Of a stretch of DNA of 64,000 nt, positions 24,401 to 35,958 are shown one piece after another. Made by a program: the position numbers and the translations under genes. Where the stretch lies: assembly GCA_015501605.1 (NCBI GenBank), contig JADNRZ010000021.1:248001-312000 (forward strand), written 5' to 3'. The notes below the pieces were generated by a model. It worked only from the letters and a program-made list of their open reading frames with translations, did not search any database and had not been told where the DNA came from. The stretch is from Panaeolus papilionaceus. Taxonomy: Eukaryota; Basidiomycota; Agaricomycetes; Agaricales. Every line of letters starts with the position of its first letter. Positions within the stretch are counted from its first letter, which is position 1.

Positions 24401-25237
24401 TCCAGCCTAAGGTGAGGTGTATATGTAATGATGGTCGGTGGATATTAGATGGATTCCTCCTAAAGGCTTTGATGGGATGAGGGAACCGGTAAGAAGTAAG
24501 GGGGAAAGACATCAGATGCGATGTGCTTGAGAAAAGATAACTATCAGTTCGAAACGATCACAAAGGTCCGCGAACCTGTTTAGTTCGATAATTAAAGACA
24601 CCTCGCGCTGAGAAATGAGAAGAAAATTTTGATGGAGATTGGAAATAAGAATTCAAAAAAATTCATTTCCACATAACTGAGCAGGCGGGATGCCGAAATG
24701 GCGCATTCAAACCCTCGTCTCAATCACACTGATGTCAACGACTGAATATTAGCAGTGGAAAAAAATGAGGTGAAAGCAGAAACGGGAGATTAAAGGTTAT
24801 ATGACAGGTCAACGAGGCGCGGTCGCATTGGCGGCCTTTCTATTGATTCATTCAGTTTTGTGATATTCTTATCGACATGAATAATGGTTGGGATAAGCCG
24901 GTAGAGCGGGTCTTGTCTCTTACTTTCATTGCACCCATATGTAGCATTCGTACTCGGACTATCCTTATCAAGACATAGCTATTGAACCAATTATTTCAAG
25001 TTCAATCTCCTAGGGCTTGTGTGCCCGTTTAAATCCTATCTTTCGAATTCCATGGGCAGAGCTATACTTATACTCACCCTTCCCGACGAATCCCTCATTA
25101 AAAGAAGAATCAATATAGTTCTTCTCAGTGAGTCTTACTTTACTCACCGACACGAGGCTACAACCCGCTTTCCGCGTCTTCTGTAGGATCGTACGGGAGT
25201 GAGAGACCAACCTCATGTCCCCTCCGAGGACCGACGC
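18443..25237. repeat. dispersed motif TCCGAGNCCCGACG, six copies
   Basis: Copies on the plus strand: 18928-18942 (TCCGAGTCCCGACGA), 19313-19327 (N=C), 19898-19912 (N=G), 21067-21081 (N=A), and a weaker copy at 25223-25237 (TCCGAGGACCGACGC). One inverted copy lies at 18443-18457. Partial forms occur at about 19496, 21892 and 22185. Flanks are not conserved beyond the core. The core holds a CCGA direct repeat. Function unknown. Confidence 0.5.
21499..21529. repeat. perfect 10-bp inverted repeat with 11-nt loop
   Basis: ACCACGAGGC (21499-21508) is followed by its exact reverse complement GCCTCGTGGT (21520-21529). It lies in a gene-poor region. Confidence 0.6.
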
Positions 25238-26674
25238 TTTAGTTTTAAAAATAACTGGGTACTGCGTTAGGATAGGACCGGTTCGTGTGTCCTAGAACTC
25301 CACAGCCAATTCTGAATTGCCCTCATTGCGATCATCAAGGTGATGAGCGAATGTGCTAAGCTCCGAATCCGTAGCACGAACATTGTGAGTGCTATTCACA
25401 CATTGTGCTCATGAGAGACGCTGAAAAAGAAGACGGCTTTCTGAGCTCCGAAAGATATTAAATACGGCGTTCAGAATCCGTACCATAAGTGGACAGTAGT
25501 TCCACATCCCGTCATTGAAAGGTGAACTGAAAAATGGCCGTATTTTTGCCATCTAAACACGGAATAGTCGCTTGTTTAACTGGTGAGCTAGCTCAAAAAT
25601 ATCCCTAAATTCTGATTGGTGTGGACATACCTTGCAGCTCATGGGAGGTAGGCATATGTTATCGCTGGTGGGTTAGCAAAAAGCATTAAACAACCGTAAA
25701 ATGACACCAAACCATCTCGATTGGGTCCCACCTTCGGTTACGAACTATTCCCGAGGGAGGCCAGTAGTGACCAGCCTCGCGCACATGCTTTGACATCGTG
25801 AAACCGCCAGTGCACATACAGGATGACTGAAACCAGGCGATACGTTAGCGCGCCTATCTCAAATCCCCCAACTATAGAGCCCCATCAGACCCTTGGTGCC
25901 AACTAGGCCAAGCGAGGACATACGCGACATCAGATGCTGCTTTCTGCATGTTTTCCCTCTTGTGGCGCGTTGCAATGCAGCTTGCCATGCAGTGTGGCGA
26001 CGGAAAGTCATGCGTAATTAACGCCCCAATCACGCTTTAGTACTGAATAAGTGGTCGGGAATGGACACCACCACGCCCCAACACCCCACACAGGTTCCAT
26101 CGATGCATCATCATCGCCCCCCCCTCAGGTTAGAAGCAATCTGTGCAATTACCAGATATTGCAGCCTCAGCATAAGTGAGCTGGTTTATAATTTCTTGAC
26201 GTTCTATGCATCATTTTCTGAATCTGAAGTGCGTACCTTTGTCCCAAAGCATTATAGTGGGCCTGCGATCAGGTGCGATCCCCACGAGGCGCCCGTCACA
26301 CGCGCCATCCGCAAGGCACATCCGAAGTTCTCATGTCAACATCTTTTGTATAGTCGGACTATGTCTTAATCCAGAGACCCGGGCAACATCAATCCCACTG
26401 ACGAGACGTCGCAACCCGATGAACTATGAGTATACTACATCCTCGGAGTGGTTAACTTGAACAAACTAAAAACCAGATAGATCGATTATAGTAGTATTCA
26501 ACTAGTTCGGTGAAAGGATTGCTTGAGAATTATGTCCAAAACCCTTTTGTGCAAGTTTATCTTCGGCTCAGGTAAACAAAAAAGATAAGTAATGTATTGG
26601 AATTAGGGAAAAGAGATAAATAAGAAATAATGCACATGCAATGATTCCACATAGGGATCAGGGAAGATCCTCAA

Positions 26675-28268
26675 TTATGGTCGGATATATGGAGGTGGTT
26701 GAACCTCACTGTCCATCGCGTACACCATAGCTGGTCCCAATGGACCAGGTGCGACATCGACGGCAGCGCTATCCACTGCATGTGCCACAGCAGAAATGGG
26801 ATCCATGGTACGACTATCCATTTCATGCTCTACCACGGACAGGGATGCAGCAGATTGAGATCCAGAAGCGGGTGTTACACCTTGACCACCACTTTCTGTA
26901 GGAGGATCTCCAAACGGATCAGGCACTTTCTCCACGCTAGATCTTGGGATATAGACTGCCTGAGGTTGGACTTCACGAGATGGGCCTGACTCGTTGACGA
27001 TACCAGCATAGATGTCGTCGTCTCCATCATGGACAACAGGTTTGAGGTCAAATGGGGAGATAGTAGGTGATTCTGAGTCGGGACCACGTATAACTCTACC
27101 CTTCGCAGTCGCAGATTCTTGAGCACCGTTGTTCACGACCGTGATGACATTGGAGGGCGGAGTTTGGCCCACAACTCGAGCCTTTGAGGTCACAGATGCA
27201 AAGGCACCGTCATTATTCGTTGGACTGGCATCGAAGGGTGAGATTTGGTTCACTGGGAACGAACCGTGGTCGAGCAGGGTGTTGGGTTGACCGTGTTCAT
27301 TCCCAATTGGCGACTTCTCGTACGCATTGACGCGCTCGGGGGGATGGGTAGCTGAGTATCCAGCAGCGTTGTCGCCCACCGGACGTCCTACAAAACGGTT
27401 AGAGTGAAAGTTTAGATGAAAATGAGATAAATAAGTACCTTTCTCATCAGGATAGTGATACCCTTCGATCATTGGCTGAGCAGTTCTATTACCAGCCTTT
27501 TTAGTCTCTTGGCGTTTCCTGTAGCATAGAAGGGCGAATAGAAGTCCCAAACCAGCTAAACCACCCAGGACGCCTCCGACAGTCGCACCAGTATTTCTTT
27601 TACGCTCGGGTTCAACGCTATTGCGGTCGACGGGGGGTGTACCCAGCACCGCGTCATTACTTGAGGATGTCGTAGCAACGGGTGCTGGGGACGATGTTTG
27701 AGTATTGATGCCCCTTGTCAGGGGGGGTGGTGTTGACGATGATCGTCCAGGTGCCAAACTGACGGATGTTTGGGTAGGTTGCACTGACGTATCGCTGACG
27801 GACTGTCTTGTGCTTGCTGGACTCGACGTAGGGGTAGAGGTGGATGTAATAGTCGATATCACCGTCCTATTAGATGTGGTACTGGGAGTAGACTTAGTGG
27901 AGGTAGATGGGGCAGACGTTGATAGAGCTGAGCTGGATTCACTAGTAGAAGGTAGCCCTGGAGGCTCATAGGTACACAACGCATCCCATTTCTCCCTCGT
28001 AATATCCGCATCGTCAGAGCCACACAGAGAAAAGGTTACGCATGCTAAAAATGTGTTATGAACACAAACGCAGCGATCTTCTGGGCTTTTATATGAATGA
28101 GCATAATGAAATGTGCTTTAAACGTGAAATCACTTACAACTTGCACCCTAGACCGTCTGCACAGGTAAAGGCACACTCAGGCCATCCAGCCCAAGCAGGA
28201 GGTACACCCTGTGCGTTGATCCACCTCAAGAATGACGCCAACAAGAGGAAAGTAGGTAGTATCATCAT
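26675..28268 (-). CDS. CFEM-type single-pass membrane protein with PPPY tail
   Basis: Model: 28268..28138, 28085..27439, 27387..26675; 496 residues, all phases consistent. A signal peptide (LPTFLLLASFLRW) is followed by an eight-cysteine CFEM-like domain at about residues 25-82: ECAFTC, then GCKF, DRCVC, LACVTFSLC, and a last Cys before TYEPP. CFEM domains are fungal extracellular modules, some of which bind haem. Next comes a Ser/Thr/Pro-rich stalk (about 85-205), one membrane helix (about 212-232, GGVLGGLAGLGLLFALL) followed by RKR, and a cytoplasmic tail of about 260 residues. The tail has YHYPDEKG just inside the membrane and ends QPPPYIRP, a PY motif of the kind bound by WW domains. Intron 1 uses an AAAAG acceptor, chosen because only it restores cysteines 4-5. 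The gene is neighboured by a similar one at 29.1-30.5 kb. Confidence 0.8.
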
Positions 28269-29116
28269 TAATCAGGCAAAATATGGGAAAATGAGGAGAT
28301 TGTAACGAGAGTGATCTTCAAAAATTGCGAGATTTGAGCTCAAGAGTAACAGCTCATTCAGGCGGGTTTAAGGACGAGTGAGAGACGACAACGAGTGGGG
28401 ATGATGAGCAAGAAAGCTCCCTGCTTTTGATGTTAACAATCAGCAGGGAGGGCCGAATTGGGGGGAGTCAAAACTGACAAACCTTGATGAAAATGCTACT
28501 TATCATTGATGCCGAAGGCTTTGAGAAGGGTTTCCTAACGGCTTCAGCAAAAGTGCGGTCTTATGTGTTCGTGATGGGCGCAACTAGTTCCAAGAGACCG
28601 CCCATCGCGACGCGAACCAATGCATCGTTGTTGAGGAGGATGACCTTAAATTCTCATCCTCCTTTCAAGAGAATTCTTGAAGCCGTCTTTGAATAAAATT
28701 GTGTTCAGGTTCCAAGAGTCATGGCAGAATTTTGCCGCCCCAAAGCTGAACACAGGCAACAACGCGAGGGTTGAACTGAAAGCAGTGTGGTGAGACCAAG
28801 ACATAGTGACCGACATGGTGTCGCCCGGATCAGACGGCTCCAGATTCCGATTTTTATCAAAACATTAAAGTACATGAGGGTGTTGTACAATTATTTTCGT
28901 ATGGCGCCATGGAGTGAGCTACGACTGATCACTGGAGTCAGTTGATAAAACAAGTGATCTTTCAACGCGCAAATTCACAGAAGAGTCGCACATGCTGTTG
29001 ATAATGGATCATCGAAAATCTTAAAGAACCAGTACAGGTGCCTCCGAGGATGCCTTGAGGTTTCAGGTATAAATTACAATGGAGGTGAAGTAAGTCGTCA
29101 GAGATATCAAAGATAA
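28269..29116. other. intergenic between two CFEM-type genes
   Basis: No supported gene. Contains two adjacent hairpins at 28634-28680. Confidence 0.5.
28634..28680. repeat. two adjacent hairpins
   Basis: AGGAGGATGA (28634-28643) pairs with TCATCCTCCT (28654-28663). Immediately after it, TCAAGA (28665-28670) pairs with TCTTGA (28675-28680) across a 4-nt loop. Confidence 0.5.
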
Positions 29117-30509
29117 TCATGTATTTCCTGGAATAAGATGGTAAGGGGGAGGTAACAGTTCTCGTCCAGTAGTTATAATATCCTGTGAAGTCATACTGAA
29201 AGGGCGAGCCCCTGCTGGGCTGGGAGATGGCTCAGTCGCGAGTGGTGATGGTAAAGGAGAACTTGTAACGTCTTCTGTGGAAGGAGGGGGTCCTAACGGA
29301 TTAACAGAGGGTCGAGATGGTGGTTCCATAGCTGAATGATTTGTAGCCGGCTTGATGTGATGTTTACTGGGTTGCATTTTCGTAGAGTTGAGATCATGAG
29401 CGTTTACAACACTCCTATTTATGAGTCTCGACTTCCCCGAGTCATTGATCGTGCTGGGTGAGCTTTCTGTTGCACTTGAATCACAAGCAGGCGGACGAAA
29501 GGCGTATGGTGTTAAACCCTGTGCAGCAGCGATAATTGGTATTTCAGGAATCTCGGGTGACGCTTTTGTAAGGAAATTATTGGTAAGAACGTTAGACATG
29601 ATGTGTATTTGGGATCAAGAGAGCAACTAAACGCACTTTCTTCACCTGACTCTGCATTTTTAACTTTGCGGGTGCGCTTTTGTCGTAAAACGACCCACAA
29701 GACCCCAACCAAAACAATCAGACCTGCAATAGCTCCACCAATTGCAGGGCCAGGGGTTGACCTCCGCGCTTCAGAATAAGCCCCAGAAGAGCTGGTTGCG
29801 CCAGAGTTAATAATAGTCGCCAACACATTAGGATCAGTATTAGTGGACGACGTATCATCAGAACCAGTCAGTGAAGTCGATGGTGGAGAAATACTGTTGG
29901 ACGAGCCTGTTCGAGAATTAGAATTTGTGGTTGGACCTGAACGCTGCGAGGACGGACTTGACGTCGATGCGTTAGGTGGGGTAGTTGGAGCAGAGTTAGT
30001 GGGAGACCGTGAAGGATTGGAAGGTGTTGCGGGCGTTGGAGTTGGAGTTGGAGATCGTGATGGTCGTGGCGTGTTAGACGTCGGATTAGGTCTAGCTGGT
30101 GGGCTAGGAGATGGTGTACTCCCTGTGGTTTACAAGTCAGTTATCCGCTGGAAAATATCAACCCTCGTCTAACTTACCATCCACCGTTCCACAAATGGGG
30201 TCTATAAGAGCCATTGCACGGGCTTCATCGGCTCCATTGCATGTGGTAAACTTTATACAACCAATGAAAATCGACGAACAGACGCAATCCGCGGTTGGAC
30301 TGTGTATTTGACAATTTTAGTCACCATGAAAAATTTTGCTGGCCAAGGACCTACTTGTCGCAACCTGCACTCATAGGGCAATTCCTAGCACATGAGGGCC
30401 AATCATCCCAGGGGCTCTGTCCATAGACCAAGTGAGCTGAAAATGCGCATAGTAGCGCTACGTAGGCTGTCTTTCTGGAACTCTGCAGGAGTGCGTGATG
30501 AGCTAACAT
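29117..30509 (-). CDS. CFEM-type single-pass membrane protein with PPPY tail
   Basis: Model: 30509..30355, 30299..30178, 30122..29646, 29562..29117; 399 residues, every junction GT-AG and in phase. A hydrophobic N-terminus (YVALLCAFSAHLVYG) is followed by a clear eight-cysteine CFEM-like domain: WPSCARNC, AGCDN, DCVC, IGCIKFTTC and PIC. A long Pro/Thr/Ser stalk with PTPTP runs follows, then one membrane helix at about residues 217-239 (GGAIAGLIVLVGVLWVVL) and a basic stop-transfer (RQKRTRK). The cytoplasmic tail of about 155 residues is Pro/Ser-rich and ends ELLPPPYHLIPGNT, so a PPPY motif sits near the C-terminus as in the adjacent 28 kb gene. The two are probably tandem duplicates whose stalks have diverged. 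Surface location is inferred from the architecture. Confidence 0.82.
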
Positions 30510-33500
30510 TTAATCTTCAGTGTCGCCAACTAAAGCGTATCCTTGGCACATGCGCACTGTTTTAGTCTAATCAGCCTAATTAGAGGGGTTAGGAGTCCTA
30601 GATAGACAAAGACATCGGTTTTGTGGTTTCCAAGTTGAAGTGTACGCCAGCTCGGGGGGGTATGTTTGAGGGAATAAGATGTGATGGCAAGTTTCAATTG
30701 TGTATTGTGCTGAATTTGATGCAACGATGCCAAGTCGGTGTTCTAAGCAACAGGGTCGTCGGCTATATCTCTGGGATCATGCAAGTGCTTCGGGATTAGG
30801 AAGATACCGCGTAATTATTTTGAATTTGACAACATTTCCCGAGTTGTTATGCGCACATAGTACAGCAGGTGGACGCCGCTCGTCCTGCAACCATTGTCGC
30901 AACAGGATTTTCAAGGAGGCGCGATGTTGACCTCCCACCTGAGACTATTTGGATTTTCGTGTGCGTCCGGCATCATATGATCCGCCTGGCTCAGAACTTG
31001 ATGGCGACAACTGGCATGGTGAGACTCGAGTGGAGTAACTTAATCAGGCCATGGTGGATCGAGATAATTCTGTCAATTTGGAAACAAAAAGAGATGAAGT
31101 TTCGAGGAGTTAATTTTTCCGTGTAAAAAAATAAGTTCAATACCATACCTTCCCCGTAATTCTTGGGCGCCTCCAACTCAAAGTCTGAAACGCCTACTCC
31201 ATGACTTGAGACCGCATGAATGCCTCGTTCGTCTCGAGGCTCTGGAGGAGGGACGATGTCATTGGAAAATTGCTGTAAGTGACTAAGTGGTTGGAATCAC
31301 CCTTCCAGTATCACGGAAAGTCATTGGCCGAGGGATGCCAGCCTCGAATTCGTCGAGATGCGGTCCACATAGATGCACACCCTTGCAACCAAAATTGATG
31401 GCCTAAAGACAGTTCTATTGAGAAGCAATTCACCTCACCCTAGGTTCGACTCACGAGCCTGGCTGGTGACATTAGTGTATGTCTTCTTCACAGTCCCTGT
31501 GGCTCATTGACTTCTCTGTCGAAACCACCCTGAATTTCCTTTTATATATATCATGTTCATGAGGAATAAGTCTGGACCCGAGATCTTCGAACTGATTTTG
31601 GACATGTTGCCGCGAGCGCAGAACTACCCAACATCACGAGCACGCCCACTCCCACCTTCTGACCTACCTTGTCTAAGATTTGGGGACCTTTTTGGCATTT
31701 AATTGGAAGAGGCCATGGGGAACATACATATGTATATCTGATAGACTCTGAAGACATTTTGGTTTTGCCCTTCTAACCGTAGATCACTGTCTTGTTTGAG
31801 TTGAACGCAGGTGTTTGGTAATGAACCCCTTTTATTTACTGAGTACAAACCATGTCCCAACTATTGCCTTGAGGATTCAGCGAGGCAAGAATCTCCCGTT
31901 CGAACAAAAATGGGGCCATAACCGTCTTCTCAATTTCTACTGTCCCATGAGTAGTATCAACGCTTTACGAGCTTTTCAAGGCCTGTAAGTCCCCAGCCTC
32001 ATAAATTCACAGCATGAAGTTTTGGATTTCGACCCACACTCGCTGGACATTCGCGTCAGAGGATTTGGATTACGTTATACCAGCGGCCCAATTTACCCCA
32101 ATAAGCCCCAATTTAGCATCCGTGGATTTCACTCCACCTCCGTCCAGGAGGCACCTTGTGTCCGCTGATTTCGTGGACTACAATAGGTGATGCCCCCCTT
32201 CAAGCTTCATGTGAGGCGTTTCTAGCTCCCGCGAAGCTGAATTTAAGCCATTGGAGGGTCACATGGGTATTGCGCTTTGACAGTGTCTTCTTTGACATTT
32301 GCTGACAACATAGAGGGGATTCGACGGGCTGACACACTGCCCGAAGAAGAACGCTCTACAGGCCGTCATATCATACATTGATTTATATCCAACAATGTAA
32401 ACATCAACTCCAACTAATTCGAATAGCTCTATCCTGTCTGATTTATTTCGCTCGTCTACGACGATACGGTTCCATCAACTGATGTTGAGCCTCGTGCCTA
32501 ATGACCGACTACATCCGGTTCGAGGATCTGATTCCATCGAAAGTTGATCGAGTTTGTGTGATGGCGCGATAAGACTCGTTCAGGTGCAACTTTTACCCCC
32601 GCGGAAAGGGTGGAAATTTCCCCAGTGTTCTGTTGATCGCCAGGCGTTAGTGCCCTGGATATAGCTTGCTAACTCCATCATTCTTCAATTAACATGACGT
32701 TTTTGCTATGTCCACGTTGGCGAGGTAACCTCTACTAAGTCTGAAGTCCTCCTGGTTCCTGTTTTACATTTTGCACATTTTCTCCACGATAGACATTGCA
32801 GACCCTAGCATGGATGCAATGCCTCTGCTAAGGTAAAAAGATGCCGTAGGATCAGTTTCTTATCCGAAAACCCTACTTTCCCTTCCAGTGTTAGTACAAT
32901 TTATCCCTATGACAGTGTCAACAATTACAGGGGCTCAAAGTACCGTAATTTAATACAGATGAACCTACATGCGAGCGGCGGCGAATCATGAGTAGGCCGC
33001 CTAGCGCGTGTGACCCAAGGTCCCGAGTTCCACTCACAGCTCGAATGTCACTTTCTTTGATTGCGCTATGGTCCGACCCCTTGTCGGTGAATCACCTTTC
33101 CCACTACGCATACCCTACGATCGGTAGAAGTTCTAGAAAATGGGATGCGATATGAAAGACAGAAATGGATATGTCTACCTACCATGATGTCGGTCTTGAC
33201 CATGCTGGGTGAGACCGCTTGTTTGAGGAACGTTGGTGATCCCATCCCCGAGAAATAATGTCCTGATCGCGCTTTGATAAAGGTAAAAGTGTGCTGCGGA
33301 GCAGGCTTTCTGAGTATATATAGTGTGCGCTGCAACGAGGCTGGTCATGTTGAACATGGTGCATGGGGTCCTTGACGCGCCTCCGCCGGGGATGATGCGA
33401 GATGACACCTGGGGCGTGCACGAGGCTTCGTAATTGTGAGCTGGTTCGTTTTCCGCGTTTGGCGCCGAATTCTTCGTTTCATAATCGCACCAGCTACTCC

Positions 33501-34665
33501 ATGGAATCTTGTACTTCATTGATTCTGGAGCTACGTATTGAAAACGCCATCACAATGACCCAGCTTTATCACCCTAAACTCTGTTCTAATCCTAGGTCAC
33601 GAGAGACGAGGCCCTATTATATCCGATGCGGTAGCAGTATTCAGGGAACGTTGGGATGCCAAAAATTGATAAATCATCTACGAAACGTGAAAATGCTACG
33701 GCCACCCGATGAATTAAATTGTAAATCTGTCAGGATGAAAGGAAGGTTAAAATTTTGAACGTACTTGTCGATCGCTCAGCCGCCACTATGATATCTGAGA
33801 AACGAGAGGATTTAATTTCAAATTTTTTCGACACATGACCAAGGGTATTGATATGAGTGGTAGAAGGATAGATGTCTTGGACAATTAGAGGTCTCAAGAT
33901 CTCATGATCCTTGCTGGTCGTATTCACTCACACGTCGATCTCTGACATCCGCTTATTTGACCCTCTAGGCCTTCCTAATTGGATAAGAGCTCCTGATGAC
34001 AGTGAGCACGAGCACCCATCAGCAATTCTTCGCATTAACGTCTGTTATCATAGATGCTCCCTATCTGATTGGGAGCTCATATATGCCTGCCCCGTTTCTG
34101 ATTTATGCGGATCATCTCATCCCCAGACGCAGTCCCACACTACCCGCAATACCGTAGATAGTCTTAGAAACACTGCGGATACTGTCAGACAAAAAGGGTC
34201 AGACGAATGCAGGAAGAAACACAGCTGGGCATCCACGAAAAACGAGGTTGTATCGTGCCAGTCCCCAGCCTTTGAACGATAGGAACCGATCGTTGTTTAC
34301 TATCCCCTACATAGGAGATTTGGAATACATTTTTGTGGCTTAACGGTACCGTATGCTACCCATGACAAAGGCTGATCCCGGCGGTTGTTTAAGCGGATTC
34401 ACTTTATGCGGGATCGTGATTTTTATTCTACATTCTACCATCGCTTGTTCGTCTACGAGAGACAAAGAGCTTATACTAAAGCTGCAAATGATTGAGTACC
34501 CCTATATTGTAGCAAGTACGTCACCCACAGGTTTGTGCATGTGCTTTCGAAATCGTTCGTTAGGCAGCGGAAGACAACTCAAGAGAGATTCGAGACCAGC
34601 CCGTGATGAATTCCCATATCCATTTAGAAAGAAATTTGGCAAATACACTAATTAAATAGGGGATC
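30510..34665. other. gene-poor stretch with a possible F-box remnant
   Basis: Mostly unexplained. Short ORFs at 33402..33758, 33911..34282 and 34353..34655 (plus strand) have no recognised domain. The last has a hydrophobic patch (CGIVIFILHSTIAC) and the ending EFPYPFRKKFG, faintly like the YPxEK tails of the CFEM-type genes, but too weak to call. Confidence 0.4.
31553..32187 (+). pseudogene. possible F-box gene remnant
   Basis: From the ATG at 31553 the frame reads SGPEIFELILDMLPRAQ, a good match to the start of an F-box (LP.EI...IL..LP), then ends after about 50 codons. Downstream open pieces (LLNFYCPMSSINALRAF before a GTAAGT at about 31986; an open stretch from a TTCACAG acceptor to AATAG at about 32187) could be further exons, but I could not join them all in frame. 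It is either a decayed F-box gene or one whose introns I misplaced. Confidence 0.3.
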
Positions 34666-35196
34666 TCACTGGTGCAGAATGTATACCCAAGGATAGTGGT
34701 AAACAATCAACAAGACAGCGCATACGATTTGCCAAACAGTCCTGCTCGTACTCATCTCGCTGACCATCTTCTCCATCACCCGAACCTGCTGTTGATGCAT
34801 CTCTCGCTCCTTCTCCAGTCGCGTAGTCATCTCTGAAATCTTCCTCTCACATTCCATCTTTATCTCCAATTTCTCGTTTTCGAAAGTGTCACGCATCATG
34901 GCTTCCTGTGACTCTAATCCACTGGTAAGGTTCCCAGTAACGCTAGCGCGAAGCGTTTGCATAATTTGATAGATCTTCCTACGGTATTGTCGCGTTAATT
35001 CCTCATGTTGCGTCGCGGCAGCCCAAATGGATGCATCAATCCCGGACTGTGCCGGTTCTAGCTCCAGCGAGAAGCTTGTGTCAGGGTTGAATACAGTGTG
35101 GTCTGGAAGAATGAGTGAGTGATCCATGTCGTCGGCGATCGGAGAATTGCTTGAAGGCATGTCGCGTGCATTGGCGACACACGGGATGTTCTCCAT
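34666..35196 (-). CDS. small coiled-coil protein with C-terminal membrane anchor
   Basis: A single exon of 176 residues. The acidic N-terminal third (SPIADDMDHSLILPDHT) carries no signal peptide. Residues about 60-150 are a charged coiled coil, dense in Glu, Lys, Met and Gln. The last 24 residues are a hydrophobic helix (TVWQIVCAVLLIVYHYPW) ending a few residues before the stop, so a tail-anchored protein is likely. The gene at 5363..5848 has the same size and layout. The function is unknown; possible roles as a membrane tether or scaffold are only suggested by architecture. It lies 0.76 kb upstream of the F-box gene, on the opposite strand. Confidence 0.62.
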   Translation of the reverse strand: MENIPCVANARDMPSSNSPIADDMDHSLILPDHTVFNPDTSFSLELEPAQSGIDASIWAAATQHEELTRQYRRKIYQIMQTLRASVTGNLTSGLESQEAMMRDTFENEKLEIKMECERKISEMTTRLEKEREMHQQQVRVMEKMVSEMSTSRTVWQIVCAVLLIVYHYPWVYILHQ

Positions 35197-35914
35197 ATTG
35201 GACTGAGTAATATTTGAAACTGGGGGAAGGAAGTGGCTACAAGCGGATATCTCGAGTTTTTCGTCTTATTTTATGGTCTGCTAATAAGTGGCAATATTTG
35301 TGATGTTGAGGGGGGAATAACAGAAGAAACGACAGCAGGATTATATACACTGAAATCTTATAGTTATTGTATCAAACCCCCTTTGATGCCTTTGTGTTGA
35401 AGCAAATTCTGACTCGAATATCAAATTTATCCAAGTAACGATTGTTCCTTGCTCTGCCCAGACACAAATGGCTTTGTGCATATAATGTCCTTAGAGGTCG
35501 TTTATGTACCGTGCCTCAGAACAAACGTAGTCAAGGCTTGTGCTCGCCATTTTACTTGGAGTCACCTTCAAAACAGGTCCTTTGTCGTCTTTTCAATCCA
35601 GCCCTTCATACTCCTAGCAGTCAATGTGTCATGGACACAACTTTAGATAATGGCGACGGCTTGTCCTTAATATTTGTCGTGGGGCGGTGACCCTATATGT
35701 GTGTGGGAATGCAGCATCAGCGGTTCCGCGATTAGATTGAGATAGTAAAATTAGGTTCTAGCAAAACCTTCATCTGTGCGTCACTGTAGCCCCCTGCGCA
35801 CCGCTTTGAGCTTCGCACATTCTCGCTCTCCACGCCAAGCTACTTGGAGAAAGAGTGATGTCTAATAGTTGGGACGTCTATTGCTTTGTCAGTACCCTTC
35901 CTTTTTGATCTGCT

Positions 35915-35922
35915 TATAAAAG
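35915..35922 (+). promoter_or_regulatory. TATA box of the first F-box gene
   Basis: TATAAAAG ends 37 nt before the ATG at 35959. A very short upstream ORF (ATG at about 35926, five codons) lies between them. Confidence 0.5.
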
Positions 35923-35958
35923 CTCATGGTCGATCTTTAGTTGACCGGCGCAAAGTTC

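Larger units (their letters stand above)
16903..26674. other. gene-poor 9.8-kb stretch
   Basis: This stretch holds the promoter side of the GATA-like gene and then many short ORFs on both strands with no shared domain, signal peptide or consistent splice structure. It contains simple repeats near 22205-22260 (TTAC and ATTTC units), a dispersed 15-nt motif (see separate entry), CCTCGAGG-containing sites at about 22695, 23177 and 24016, and one strong hairpin at 21499-21529. No transposon protein is visible. Small genes or non-coding RNAs cannot be excluded. Confidence 0.5.
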
